Source of the DNA: Welwitschia mirabilis
Lineage: Eukaryota > Gnetophyta > Gnetopsida > Welwitschiales
Assembly (NCBI GenBank): GCA_051453625.1
Contig: JBOZIK010000001.1
Span: 215,639,521-215,703,520, forward strand
Direction: 5' to 3'
Length of the DNA stretch: 64,000 nucleotides
Made by a program: the position numbers and the translations under genes. The notes under the pieces were generated by a model. That model had not been told where the DNA came from. It did not search any database and worked only from the letters and a program-made list of their open reading frames with translations. Below are positions 36,070-48,328 of the stretch, piece after piece. The first letter of the stretch is position 1. Every line of letters begins with the position of its first letter.

Positions 36070-36977
36070 AATCATAACCATAAGTTTCAAACATAATAAT
36101 GTTAAAAAGGTAAGATATGTTTTAACTACAAGATATTAACTCAATCATACATTTCAATAGCATGATGACGAGATGAATACTATAAGGATTAATCATGAGC
36201 TATCAACTTAAACTAAGAATAGATAACATTAAAACATCAAGTATAAAAGGTGAATAGATACAAGACATGTATAAAATAAAATTTATTCTTATTAAGCATC
36301 ACATAATTTACTATTTTAATTACAAGAATATAAACATGATGATCTCGATGCATAATGCATAAGAAAGGACTAACAAGAAAGCACAAAAGCATAGAACCAT
36401 ACCTGTATATGTTTAAGCTCTTTGAAGATCTTCTAATTTCTAAATCTCTTAGACCTCATAGGCTCCAAGATTTCAAGGAAAGGTTATTTTTGAAAATAAA
36501 CTTTACTTAAAAAAAAAAGGATTCTATTTAAAGTAATAAAACATGTATAAGGTGACAAAATGCAAGAATACAAAAGGACACAACATGAGGTAATTGTTAA
36601 GAAGGACTACATAACATCTCATAAAGGCTTGTTTGGCCATTAGGTGCTTTTAATTAAAAAAATAATGCTTCATATTTAATCATAATAATAAAGAAAAAGA
36701 TAAATAATAAGCCTCCACAATTTATATTTAATCATGCATATTTTTTAAGAAGTGCAAAAATAAGTGAGATAATCGTCACCACTACAAGAAAATTTTGAAG
36801 ATTTGTAAGTAATATTTTAAACAAAAGAAACTCAAACTACAATTCAGTATGATAGCATCTCAAGGGCATAATATTTATATTAATTGGAGGTTTTAAAATA
36901 GTTTAATATCTTTTAAATAATTCATTAAACATAACTTTTGCAAATTTTATAAGAAAAGTAAAAATATGGAAGTGACA

Positions 36978-37959
36978 TTTCTCACCTCATTAAGAATTTT
37001 TGTCCTCAAAACTTATTAGAACATTAGGTCTTAATTGATTAATATCTTATTTTGTCTTCCAAGTTACTTCTTCCACCAATTGATTTAACCACTAAACTTT
37101 ATATAGATGCACAATCTTTCCTTACAAAACCATTTGCTTCTGATTTAAGATTTTAACTGGTTGAGCACTAATCAAACAATCTGGGAGTATGTCAACTTCT
37201 TGATCAAGGATTACCTTTGATTCATCAACTAAACATATTCTTAACAAGAATACATGAAAGACATTATAAAGCATTGACAGGTGAGGCAGTAAGACCAACT
37301 CATAGGTAATAGTCCCAATCCTCTTAATAATTTGATAAGTCCTTATAAATCTTGCTGTGAGTTTTTATTTCTTGCCAAATCTGAAGATCCTTTAAAAGGT
37401 GAACATTTGAGATAAACGTGATCTCCTTCTTGAAATTCTATTTTCCTCTTTTGATGGTTTGCATACTTAGCTTGATGATCTTTGACTGTCTTTAACTTGT
37501 TCCAAATAAATATTACTTGTTCTTCTAGGTTTTGAGTGAATGGAACCCTCAACAATTTCTTATTAGTTGCATCAAACCATGTAATAGGTATTTTTTGCTT
37601 CCTATCATACAAAGCTTCAAAAGGTCCACAACCTATCAAGTCTTAATGACTATTGTTGTAGGTGAATTATACCAATGCCAAATGATCCATCCAAGACTTT
37701 CTAACATTTAGAATAATAGATCTTAATAAATATTTCAATATTTGGTTCATTCTTTTAGTTTGATCACCCATTTGAGGGTGAATGTTGTTCTCAAGTTTAA
37801 ACTTATCTCAAAATCATTATGAAAAGAAGTCCAAAATCTTGAGGTAAACTTATTGTCTCTATTAGAAATAATCCTTTTTGGTAAGCCATACAATCTGACA
37901 ATGCTTCTAACATATTCCTTTGCAATTCTTTCAACTGCATCAGTTGTCTTTACTAGATA
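36978..37959 (-). pseudogene. chromovirus-type gypsy integrase core to C-terminus (internal 1)
   Basis: Integrase inserts element DNA; chromovirus integrases carry a C-terminal targeting region. On the minus strand from 37959: TDAVERIAKEYVRSIVRLYG and LPKRIISNRDNKFTSRFW (the family has SDRD; here SNRD), then SLGWIIWHWYNSP, and an open 98-codon stretch at 37343-37639: MIGCGPFEALYDRKQKIPI, WFDATNKKLL, KDHQAKYANHQKRKIEFQ, EGDHVYLKCSPFKG. Downstream fragments RGLGLLPMSWSY and EEVTW-type residues run to about 36990, next to LTR A. The first catalytic Asp region is in the 100-base gap or beyond. No chromodomain could be confirmed. Confidence 0.85.
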
Positions 37960-38059
37960 NNNNNNNNNNNNNNNNNNNNNNNNNNNNNNNNNNNNNNNNN
38001 NNNNNNNNNNNNNNNNNNNNNNNNNNNNNNNNNNNNNNNNNNNNNNNNNNNNNNNNNNN
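37960..38059. other. assembly gap (100 N)
   Basis: Run of exactly 100 N, probably a gap of unknown size, within the integrase coding region of internal 1. Confidence 1.
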
Positions 38060-40004
38060 AATGCTTAGAGAGCTTTAGCATAATTACATTAGATAAGTAG
38101 TTGATGGGAAGTTACACAAAGAGGATTACATTGGATGACTACTTAATAACGAAGCTATATTTTTTCACATGTAACTACAAATAAAGATTTTTTATTTTCT
38201 TATGCAAACATGATGATGACATATCCTTTGATTGATGATGATGCTACTAAAGAATTTCATATCATGTGTCTTCTACAAAGTCATCCTCATTATTGCCATA
38301 TGTCANNNNNNNNNNGATTTATTCTAGATAACTTCTAACACAGCCCATAAGTTAATTGTAATAAACTCCTCGAATTAATATAAAAATATAAGATTGGTTA
38401 TATTTTACCTCAAAAATATAGTGGCACTAGGATTCTTAGCCAATATCATTAAGCATTGTTTACTAGAATATCATCAACTTTTGCAATGTTTCTTCAAAGG
38501 TTATAATATACCTTCTTTTATTAGGGAAAAGTCCATAATTTCCTAAAAAAATAATAAAAGGGGTAAAAAACATTAATATATAATAAAACAGAGAATTTGA
38601 TGTTTCTTCTTATGCTAAGTTGATTAATTATACCTACTTAGAATGTCAATTTTTATATGTAAACACATCCTATAACTAGATTTTGCTAGTCTCTTAACAA
38701 AACTTTAATAAATGAATGGTAAACATGGAAAAAGTATCTAGATAAAAATGGTCAAGTATGAAAATAATAACTTTTTTTTAAATTTTATAATTAAATTTTA
38801 ACAAGTAATACATCAAAATTAAAAAATTCTATAAAAATGGATTTCATATCCCAAATCAAAATTAAAATTAGTCTTTAAAGTTATAAATATAGAGAATTTA
38901 ATACAAATATTTTGAAAAAAATTCATGATTTTTTTCATATAAAAGTTTAGCAAATAAATTTTATGTAAGTATTTAATTCAATCTTAAACTAAAATGCAAA
39001 TGTTTAGGGAATACAAAACATGAAACCTAAGAAAAGTTTCATCATTTAGAAATTCTAAAAGATGGACTACCTAAATGAATATCCATGTTTATTGAAAATT
39101 TTATATGGTTAATTCTAAATTTAAAATGTAATCACAATATTAAACAAATAAGATTTCCTTCGAGTAAATTTATATGAAATCAAAAATTAGTTAAGCAAAC
39201 ATCCACGAATATAAGTTAACTAAAAGTAATAGATAAACATCTTCTAATTATACCTTTTTCATTCCATTTATTACCTTTTTTATGATTATACTTTGTTTTT
39301 TATTTTAAGTGTTTAGATCAAATCAGACATTTGGTATTATAACATCTTCTTCTAATAGAGTTAAACATGTTGATATATGAAAGAATTAGTGATGCATTGC
39401 CAATGAGTGTCTATAGCCCTAATGTAGTTGAACATATCATAAAATAAATTGTTAGAGTTATATTTTTAGTAAGTGTCCATAGCCCTCATGTGTTAACTAA
39501 ACTTACTTTTTAACTAATCATTACATAATCTAATTTTTTAGAGAGGACATATTTCATTTTGTTTTAATTACTTCCTTTCATGTTCAATAAATTTTTATGC
39601 ACATGAAGGGATCATTTGCTTATTACCCTAATCAAGATAAATCTTATTCTTATAAAATACTTTGAAAACATGAAACATAGCATGAAAGTAAATTCCACCT
39701 TTATTTAATTACATTTTTCAATTAGAAGATCTTAAGTAAAGCTAACCTTAATAAGTTAAATAAAAAATAAGTAAAACCGTTTCTTGAAAAACTATAAGTA
39801 AACTTAAACTCTACCTAATTTGTAATGACAAGATGTTCACTTATTAATTTATTTTACTAAGAACTATTAACTAGAATCATCTAATATTAGAATCTCATGG
39901 ATGGATGGGAGATGAGGTTGGTTGATGAACTTAATGAGGTAATGCAAAATGGAGGGTGATGAATGATGGGGTTTATGGCCATGATTATTGATTCTATGCC
40001 ATGG
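38060..40004. other. remainder of internal 1, unrecognised
   Basis: About 1.9 kb between the integrase gap and LTR C. It should hold the 5' part of the left chromovirus unit, but I find no gag, protease or reverse transcriptase motif. A short phrase, GTGTC(T/C)ATAGCCCT(A/C)ATGT, occurs twice about 70 bases apart (near 39405 and 39473). Just left of LTR C the minus strand reads TGGCATAGAATC, a decayed iMet-type primer-binding site. A 10-base gap is at 38306-38315. Confidence 0.5.
38306..38315. other. assembly gap (10 N)
   Basis: Run of N in internal 1. Confidence 1.
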
Positions 40005-40548
40005 TGTAACACCCTAAATTTCTTATGTTAAAAATCTTTAACTTGATGCTCTAATTCCTAAATGAAAAGCCAAGAAATAAACAACTAGAATTTGGAGATG
40101 AATCATGACTTGATTACCCAACTACAACCTTTTAAGGATATAAAACTCAAATAATTTACACATATAGAAAGTACAACCAAGGAATTCTTAATTAAGGGCA
40201 TTTTATTAGGCAATGTTCTCTTAGTCATAACTAAGGAATATTTAACTAGAGTGGAAAAAAGTTTATAATTTAATTAGGGTACTTAAATTTGATACTTGAG
40301 GCTCATTCAAGAACTTAATTAAAATTTCATGATTTTCTATTTAACCATAGAATACATGCATCTCTTAATATATGAGGACTTAAGTAATATTTGCATAATT
40401 TAAACAAGATATTCCTTAACATTAAACTATAGATTAGTGTTACTATGAATGAAATTCAAGGATAGGACCTAGATACAATTATAAGGTAATTGATTTATAT
40501 ATTTTAATAATAAAATAAAAAGAAAAGGGGAGTGTTTGTGCCTCCACT

Positions 40549-40605
40549 GCGAGTTGATCCTAAGATCTCCCTTTTAAGGGATTACTTAATGACCAATTAT
40601 ACTAG
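40549..40605 (-). other. tRNA-like A/B-box pair in LTR C
   Basis: On the minus strand TAGTATAATTGG (near 40594-40605) fits the polymerase III A-box consensus TRGYNNARYNGG at every position. GGATCAACTCG (near 40550-40560) is a B-box-like sequence about 34 bases downstream. The spacing matches a tRNA. No cloverleaf could be folded with confidence, so this is tRNA-like, not a tRNA gene. Confidence 0.5.
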
Positions 40606-43235
40606 CTGATGGTAGGTCATGCTATTGAGCTTCCACATGTAGTGGAAAAAGGGATGAGGTCTACAAATGTTTAAAAGTGATCAGTAGAATGGAATTTGCA
40701 TTATATGATTTTATTTGATTGACAATTTTCTACACTTTACTTTGCACACATAGCAAATGGAAGGATACTGGGTAAAGAAGATGGAAGCAAAGCAAGAGGT
40801 AAATAAAAAGCTAAGCCTTAGACCAGAGATAGTGACTCAGAATAAGAATTAGAATCTTTAATTCAAACTCAAATAAGAAACCTTACAATGTCTAAGGAAA
40901 CTTTATAAGATGGACTTGCATAAAATCAAATGAAAATGCATACTTGCCAAACCAAACTATCTTTCTACTATGGTCTCCTAACAGAAGTGAATGAATTCCT
41001 CCTTCATAGATAGTTAAACATTTTGTAATTAAAAAGAAAAGGAATGAAATTGGATGATCAAAAAATGCAAATTGCATTGCAATAAGGCAATGATTTCATG
41101 ACTCCCTTTGTTTAATGAGAGATTTATTAGATAAATTAACTAACATTTATGAAGAAACATTCGTGAGAAAATCAAATAGTTCATACACACAAGATTAGGA
41201 GATCTGCACAAAAAGAATGGAGAATGTTAACAGGAACCAAAAGAATATTATTGACTAAAGAAAATGTGTTAGAGTATTACACAAACTAGATAGATGGAAG
41301 ATTAAAGGTGCATAATGAGAGGTTAAGACTAGATTAAAAAACATTTCTTTGTTGATATATTAGAAATGCTTACTAAATGTATGACTAATAGCCATTTGGT
41401 TTACTAAAACCATCCATTTCATATCATCACACAAGTCAAAAGCATTTAGGAACTGAGGGGGACATCCATTACATAATGTATCCATTTTTAGATCGCGTCA
41501 TAAATTAGTCCATCTTTCTTAATGTTTTCTAACATTAAATAAATTTTAACCAAACATATGTTAAATGTGATCATTCATAAACATTCTCCAGCTATGAGTG
41601 TTACTGCATCTGTTTAAGGAAGCGAACCTGAAAACCTATTAACTACTCTAATAATCACCCCTTTCTAACTAGATTTAAAGATTCCATTTTATAACTACAT
41701 CCCTTCCTTTCTCTTTTTGTAAAGGGTTCTCAGAGGTTTAGACAAGAGATGACTAATGAAATTAACCTAGGATTTCCTATTTCATGCACACAGTCTACCA
41801 AATAATTAACGAAGTTAAATGCAGGATGCATAAAGTCAAAAGGTTAGAAAGTCAGTTTGTTATCAGTAATTATTTATTGATGTAAATATAATTATTGCTT
41901 GATACTAAGTGATAGGTTAGCAGTTCGATTCTCAGCAGGCTCACCAAACCATTTCTAGATAAGTTTTTATTTAATTTATCTTGACTCTCTTATTCTTCAA
42001 AGAAAATTTAATATTATTAAGATAATTAAGATTTCTCTCCACATACATAGTTATGATAAAATTTAATTAATTATTAATGCTATTTACCTATACAATTTTA
42101 ATAATATTTAACATCTATTATTGTCCCTTATCAAGCCTATTTATGATAGCATTTAAATAATTTTGGAAGAAGGAGAGAATGCACTTTTTCTTAAAAATTT
42201 ATTATAAATAAATGAACATTAATTTCACATTCAAACTAAAGATTTCAAGAGATAACCGCATTAATTCTTACCTAAAACAAATGGACCCTCAAACTAATGT
42301 CCCTCAACTTATTTATGTATAACATTTATTAAACAACTTTTAATGTTCTTTAAAACTTATTCAGTTAAGTTAGTATTTAAATAATTACTAACACTCCTTA
42401 ATAGATTTATTTACTAAGAAAATAATTAAATGATAGAGAGGAAAACTCATGTCTCTTACTTGTAAATCAATAATATTAAATAAATATTATTACTGCAATC
42501 GAGGCATGATACCAATATTTAACACTCGCGAATAAACTATAAATTTTCAAGAAAATTTGGTAACTGATGCATAAAATAAATTGCCAATTTCATGCTTTTA
42601 AAAAAAAGATATTTGAAGGAAAGATATTTCAAAATTACCATTCCATGTATTTTCAAGGTAACATACACAACCAAAGATTTGAGATTTCAAATAAAGTTCT
42701 CAAGAAAGGTATGAAGAAAATGTATTTAAATTTTCATGTTTCATTGCAAGAATCTTCAAGGAAAATATCCATTATTCAATACAATATGAATCCTCAAAGT
42801 AGAATTTAAAAAATGCAGATCATACATATAATAGAATGGTGTTTATCTGTCATCACAACCGAGGAGCATTAAGCATAAATGCATATTACATTCTCATGAA
42901 ACTCAGACAAATGACAACAAGTATTGTGACAAATAAGAATCTCAATTATTCAGCAAGATTTTTCATAAACACTGGATCAAAGATCCTCCACATCCATATG
43001 CCTACTTCAATAATTACTCTAGAATTTCCACTTGTTACATAAAAGTATGGGATGAGAACTATAAAAATATCATATCTCCTAGTATGCTTTAGACAAGAAT
43101 AAGTAATTTGGCAAGAATTTTTGCGAGTTAAGATAGAAACACAAATAAAAACTTCAAGAGGAACAAGATATACTATAAAAACTATCTTATGGTTATGAAC
43201 GAGAATATTATATATATTAAAATATCTCAATTACT

Positions 43236-43366
43236 TCATTGCCTCGTTCAGTGATCTACAAAGCCCACTACCTTATTTGGTAATGTGTGGTTCTCATATA
43301 ATATTTAACTTCACTACATCATTTAGTGTCTATGAAGCCTACTTCCTTACTCAATGATCTGTAATT

Positions 43367-43403
<37 letters not shown>

Positions 43404-43571
43404 TTAACTTCACTGCCTCGTTCGACTATATCTGAATCATATTGACTTATTTGGTGATTTGTGGTAAATATAATATCTCCACTACCTCATTTGGTGATTT
43501 GTGGAATTATCACTTCATTACCTCATTTAGCAATCTGTGAAGCCCACTGCCTTGTTCGGTGATCTGTGGAA
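43236..43571. repeat. minisatellite with TA microsatellite, about 9 units, LTR C
   Basis: Units with the core CCTCATTTGGTGATCTGTG, interrupted by a TA microsatellite at about 43370-43401. Homologous to the arrays in LTRs A and B, with the highest unit count of the three. Confidence 0.85.
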
Positions 43572-44311
43572 ATCCATAACCACAAGTTTCAAACATAACA
43601 ATGTCAAGAAACTAAGATAAGTTTTTACCACAAGATATCAACTCAAATCATAGATTTCAATAGCATGATGATAAGATGTATATAATAAGGATTAATCATA
43701 AGCTATTAACTCATGCTAAGAATAGATAATATTAAGACATTAAGTATAAAAGGTGAATGGAGATAAGACATGTGTTAAATAGAATTTATCCTTATTAAGT
43801 ACCACATGATTTAACATTTGACTTATAGGAATATAAACATAATGATGTCAATATAAAATGCATAAGAAAGGATCAATAAGGAAGCATGAAAGTATAAAAC
43901 CATACTCGTATATGTTCCAGCTCTTTAAAGGCCTTTTAAGTTATAAAGCTCATAGACCTCTTGAGCTTCACGATTTTAAGGTAAGGTTGTTTTGGAAAAT
44001 AAACTAGACTTAAGGGGAAAGGATACTATTTAAAGTGAGAAAACATGAGTAATGTAAGCTCAAGAAAATGAAAGGATACAACATGAGCCAATGGTAAAGG
44101 GATCTTCATAACATCTCATAAAGGCTTGTCTAGCCACTATGTGCTTTAATAATATAAAAAATAATGCTTTTACATTTAATCATAATAATGAGAAAAAATA
44201 AATAACAAGCCTTCATAATTTACATTTAAATGCATAAATTCTAGAAAAGTGCAATAAAATGAAAGTAAGTGAAATCATCACAACTATAAGAACATTCTTA
44301 AAAATTATAAG

Positions 44312-44667
44312 TAATATTCTTAATCAAGATAAAAGGAACTTAAGACATAATTTAATATAATAGCATCTCAAAAACATCATATTTAGATTAGTTGAAGCTT
44401 GTCAAATAAGTAAATATTTCTAAATATTTCATTAAACTTNNNNNNNNNNNNNNNNNNNNNNNNNNNNNNNNNNNNNNNNNNNNNNNNNNNNNNNNNNNNN
44501 NNNNNNNNNNNNNNNNNNNNNNNNNNNNNNNNNNNNNNNTAATATTCTTAATCAAGATAAAAGGAACTTAAGACATAATTTAATATAATAGCATCTCAAA
44601 AACATAATATTTAGATTAGTTGAAGATTGTAAAATAAGTAAATATTTCTAAATATTTCATTAAACTT
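44312..44667. other. false duplication around an assembly gap
   Basis: The 128 bases before the gap (44312-44439) are repeated almost identically right after it (44540-44667), with only a few mismatches, and the gap itself is exactly 100 N (44440-44539). This is the usual signature of two overlapping contig ends that were not merged. If so, LTR C is about 230 bases shorter than it appears. Confidence 0.85.
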
Positions 44668-44711
44668 AATCTTTGTAACTTTTTAAAATAAGTAAAAATG
44701 TGGACATGACA

Positions 44712-44860
44712 TTTCTCACCTCCTTAAGAAGTTTCATTCTTAAATACTAAAAGATTAGATCTTTACTATATAACATCTACTTTTATCTCCCAAGTTACTA
44801 CTTCTATAGATTGGTTGAATCATATTTATCTTGAAAATATTTTCTACAATATGTATTAAA
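44712..44860 (-). pseudogene. chromovirus-type integrase extreme C-terminus (internal 2)
   Basis: The first 100-150 bases after LTR C match the same place after LTR A (TTTCTCACCTC, then CCCAAGTTACT and TTGATTGAATCA-like sequence). On the minus strand this is the EEVTWE..DE...YPHLF end of chromovirus integrase, badly decayed. The rest of integrase, RNase H, reverse transcriptase and protease are not recognisable between here and the gag at 46.4 kb. Confidence 0.5.
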
Positions 44861-46436
44861 AGTTGGCTTTATAGACATATAGAACTTTACAAGCTTTCTA
44901 AACATTAATTTTCTAATTTAAATTATAATTGATATCTTCCTTTATAACATGACTCATGTCATCTTACTAAGCACCACAGTAGATATATAAAATAATATTC
45001 TGCCTCCTTTATTTTAACAATCTTACTATAAAGTACATATTAGAAGTTCTTATTAGTTACCTTTGTATTGGAAGTAGTTGGTATAGGTTAGCCTTTAGCT
45101 TCATATTGTTGTTCTTCAATAAACAAGTTCATGTAGTTTGTTCTAAGAAATTGATATCATTAATCTAAGGATTCATAAAACTTATCCTTATATTAAGTAA
45201 GATGCCAAATCACCTTCATTGCACTGCTAAACTTCATGGCATATTGGCTTTAAAATTTACATAAACTCTCATATTATTCATGACCTTGAAAGTTGTGAAC
45301 TAGCATATCTCTCATGAAAGGAATTTCTAAGAAAAACAGTTGAATACGCTTACAAATAAGTTAAACCATTAAGTTTCTTAAGCCAAAGTATTTCAATGAC
45401 CTCCTTACTTTGACCAAAGAAAAATGTGCTTAATCATTAAGTCTAAAATTGCAACTCAAATATGGCAAGACAATAATCTCTTACTCAAAATTGTGACACA
45501 TACTTCTAAAGTTGTTATGTCGAAATTACTCAAGCTTAAGTTTTAAAATTATAGATCTCATTTAAATTACACTCTTTTATTGTATACTTATTCTTTCAAA
45601 GATTTCTTAACACTTCTCCATGGATAATCTAGTTGAATTTCTACATCAATGATTTATATAAATGGTATAGCATCTTAAAGTATAATAAGTCAAGAATAGA
45701 ATATATGAAATAATGCTATGCAAGTATAAACCAAAGAAGTATATAAGGGATTTTAGATTAGTTGAGAGTGAGCAATGTCTAGCCTATAATATTGAAGTAC
45801 ATAATCCATATAAACAAGATCACAAACTTTAATCATATAATAACAGGATTAACTGATTAAGATCTATCATGTAACTAACGATTACAAGATGCATGCCAAT
45901 AATAACTACAAATGATGGTTTAATTAATATAAGAATTTCTCAAGAAAATGGTTATTTAAATATTCTGATGACAATAGAATATATGCTAATTAGGTAAGTT
46001 AAAGAGTTAATCCATTGATGCAAGTAATACCTCTTCACTTTTATCCTCCAAATATTAAGATAATATAAAGATAAAACTTTATCTATAGCTACCTTAGATG
46101 CTAGAAAGTTTTCATTTAGTATAGATAAGGAATCAATTTCTTGAATTGGCTTTTCATTACTACTTACATTATTAATGGAATTAATTAAGGAAATTTTTAA
46201 TTCTTCTTCATTCATCTTTATAATTTCATTAATTTTATCTTTAATCATAACCATATCATCTTCTATCTTCATAGACTTAGTACTTAACATGACACTATCT
46301 CTTCTTTAATACATTATCACCATAAAAACTAAGAAAACTTTTAATAGGTATGGCAGGAAAATTGGCTTTAATAGAAACAATCTCTAGATTTGACTAGATG
46401 ACATCTTCTATACACTTGTTATAGATGCTTCTTATT
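44861..46436 (-). other. internal 2 middle part, unrecognised, with one 112-codon frame
   Basis: About 1.6 kb where protease to integrase should lie. The minus-strand frame at 45952-46290 starts MLSTKSMKIEDDMVMIKD and is Lys/Ile/Glu-rich with a helical look in its first half. I do not recognise it, and length alone does not show it is expressed. No catalytic motif of any retrotransposon enzyme is visible. Confidence 0.4.
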
Positions 46437-47440
46437 TCTTCTTTTTAAGGTAATTTCTAACATAATGAGGTCTCTAACATAAAAAATATCCCACATTCTT
46501 AAAATCATTAGTTTTATTTCAAGGATTGATCATTTGATGGTAGTTCCACAAATCTATCTCTTCCTTAAATTGGATAAGCCTATTTTCTTTTTTGAAGTTT
46601 ATATATTGCTCTGGTGTTAATTGTAGCCACATTTACTCTATCTCTTCCTCTGATCATACCTATATTCTGAGTGAAAGATTCCTCCATGTTTGATTTTTCT
46701 ATATATAAGGCATTCTTATTTTTTCTTTTATATTTTCATTCATGATGCATTATTATTCACTAATTTTGGCCTTTTCTAGGATCTCTAAAATTGTCTTTGA
46801 TTGAAACAAGTTAACTTAACCTCGAATTACTAGATGTAGATCAGTCATAACTCTTTTAACTTTTACTTCTTCATACCTACTTATAAGATTTTAGAATTTG
46901 TTGGCCTTTACATGTATAAAACAAAATTCTATGATGAATCTACCTCTATATCTTCTTTTAAATCTTCCAATTTGTAAGTATTAAAAACACTGATCAAAGT
47001 CTTTTTACCTTTTACCATATTTTTACATTCCACTGTATAGTCTCCCTTCTAATAAGTTTATAAGTAGTGAAGTTAAATGATTCTAATTTGCTTTACATAA
47101 AATTCAATTATGCTTGCACATGTGCCATGTTGTTGATACCTTTGAAAGTTGAAGGATTTGTTCTTGTAACTTACACCATCATTTTCTTGATAGATTTGCT
47201 ATCTTCCCACTCATTGTCTTGCACATAAACTTATCTACTAAGTTGATAACTGGATTTACTAATGTTATAACTTTAATTTCCACATATTACAAGTTTAATG
47301 TCCATGTTAAAACTTGAAACTTTAATAGAGTTAAGACAAATGGAATTTCATCTTATGTTTTAACAATAGTTATGCCCAGTGAATTTGTCAACCTGCTCTT
47401 AACATTGAAATGACTTCATAACAGTTACGATTGGCAAAAC
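46437..47440 (-). pseudogene. chromovirus-type gag with zinc-knuckle remnant (internal 2)
   Basis: Gag forms the particle and binds RNA. Minus-strand segments in family order: RGRFIIEFCFIHVKAN and NLISRYEEVKVKRVMTDL, then HLVIRG (about 46840-46950), KTILEILEKAKISE, LTPEQYINFKKENRL (about 46590-46640), and a knuckle remnant GYFLC-stop-RPHYVRNYLKKKK at 46437-46492, in which the first and last Cys of the CCHC knuckle are lost. The arrangement Y...F..LSRYVE.....V.RF..GL...IRG and then the knuckle is that of gypsy Gag. It lies next to the primer-binding site and LTR B, as expected for the 5' end. Confidence 0.7.
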
Positions 47441-47449
47441 CACAACCTA

Positions 47450-47465
47450 GACTTTGATATCAAAA
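47450..47465 (-). other. decayed iMet primer-binding site beside LTR B
   Basis: The minus strand reads TTTTGATATCAAAG directly after the LTR end, equal to TTTTGGTATCAGAG with two G-to-A changes. Confirms LTR B as the 5' LTR of the right unit. Confidence 0.7.
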
Positions 47466-48019
47466 TGTAAAGCCCAAAATTTCTTAGAAATAAAAAACCT
47501 CACTCTGATACTCTAATATTAAAATGTAAGACCTCAAAAATTTTATAATTGAAAAACTTTAAACTTGATACTTTGATACCAAAAGTAAATATTCATTCAA
47601 ATACAAAAATGCAAGACTCACTTTATAGAAATATCTGCATATATATATGTATGTATGTATATATGTATATATAAGGGCTAGAAAGATTACAATCATCTAA
47701 TCTCGAGTTTATCTCAACTTATACAAGTCCATGAAAGATTAAATAAACCTATAAGAGCTAGCCATATATCTTTTATAAAATATCCTAAAGATAATTTTAT
47801 AAGATCTTAAATTTATAATTTTAATTATATTATTATTTAGAATCTTATAATTATAGATTATTTTTAAATTAATAAAAGGATTACCATTACAATAGTGTAA
47901 CTAATTAATCCTATGGGTTGAATGTATGCATGAATCTTAGTGTATAGTTTTTCTTCAACATTAAATTACAAATTAACTATAATATCTATAGTTATAATTG
48001 TATTCATATATATCAATAC

Positions 48020-48060
48020 TCTCTCTCTCTCTCTCTTTCTCTCTCTCTATATATATATAT
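48020..48060. repeat. (CT)n(TA)n microsatellite
   Basis: CT repeats with one interruption (about 48020-48048), then TA repeats to 48060. The corresponding position in LTR A (33332-33351) has only TA repeats. Confidence 0.95.
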
Positions 48061-48266
48061 GTATGAATGATGCATTATGATTAAAGGTCCACCCCCTCCC
48101 TCTTTTCTTTTTTCTTTTTTTTAAAGTATATTATGAAAGCAACTAGTATGGATTTAAGAGATATATTTCAAAATTTTTTAAGTAATAACAATTCCCAACG
48201 AATCTACCAATTTTACTTCAAAAAGAAAAAATTATATTTATGAAGGTTAGTAAAATCTTGCTTATA

Positions 48267-48328
48267 GGAATCAAACCTAGGACCTCTTTTATTAATATCT
48301 TAACATTTCCTTCTTAACCAAGTGAGAT
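48267..48328 (-). other. tRNA-like A/B-box pair in LTR B
   Basis: On the minus strand TATCTCACTTGG (about 48317-48328) matches 10 of 12 A-box positions and GGTTTGATTCC (48267-48277) matches 10 of 11 B-box positions, about 39 bases apart. In LTR A only the A-box part survives (complement at 33353-33368); the B-box part is replaced by TA repeats. A SINE insertion or tRNA-derived module is possible. Confidence 0.5.

Larger units (their letters stand above)
32710..36977 (-). mobile_element. LTR A (4.3 kb)
   Basis: Left end TGTAAAACTCC, right end GGAAGTGACA. It aligns with LTR B along its length: shared blocks include GCAAGACCCACTTTATA, AGAAAGATTACAATCATC, GGAGATGGAAT then CATAAGAATTGAAAG, CATGTGGTCATTCTTC and ATGGACCCTCAAACTAATG. 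It contains two PBS-like units at its left end (32710-32836), a C-rich tract and CA/TA microsatellite (32901-32981), a second TA microsatellite (33332-33351), and a short minisatellite (35941-36069). A 10-base gap lies at 32856-32865. Confidence 0.85.
40005..44711 (-). mobile_element. LTR C (4.7 kb, central, mosaic)
   Basis: Starts TGTAACACCC beside a decayed primer-binding site and ends GGACATGACA followed by TTTCTCACCTCC and integrase-end sequence. From about 42100 to its right end it aligns well with LTRs A and B (for example ATGGACCCTCAAACTAATG and the minisatellite). From about 40070 to 42050 I see no clear alignment to the same half of A or B, so it is a mosaic or a different subfamily in its R-U5 half. 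It contains a 100-base gap with duplicated flanks (44312-44667). Confidence 0.75.

Noticed and set aside
41905-41945. GCAGTTCGATTCTC on the plus strand in LTR C as a tRNA 3' half
   Set aside because: The B-box-like core is good but the T-stem does not pair and no A-box lies at proper spacing; not a tRNA gene.
42567-43230. Overlapping 68-94-codon frames in LTR C (and matching ones in LTR B at 50496-50842)
   Set aside because: Homologous frames exist in both LTRs, but they occur on both strands, lie in LTR sequence and show no protein family pattern.
43370-43401. TA-repeat stretches as possible functional elements or CRISPR-like arrays
   Set aside because: Simple dinucleotide microsatellites inside LTRs; the neighbouring minisatellite units have variable, directly adjoining spacers unlike CRISPR, and the genome is eukaryotic.
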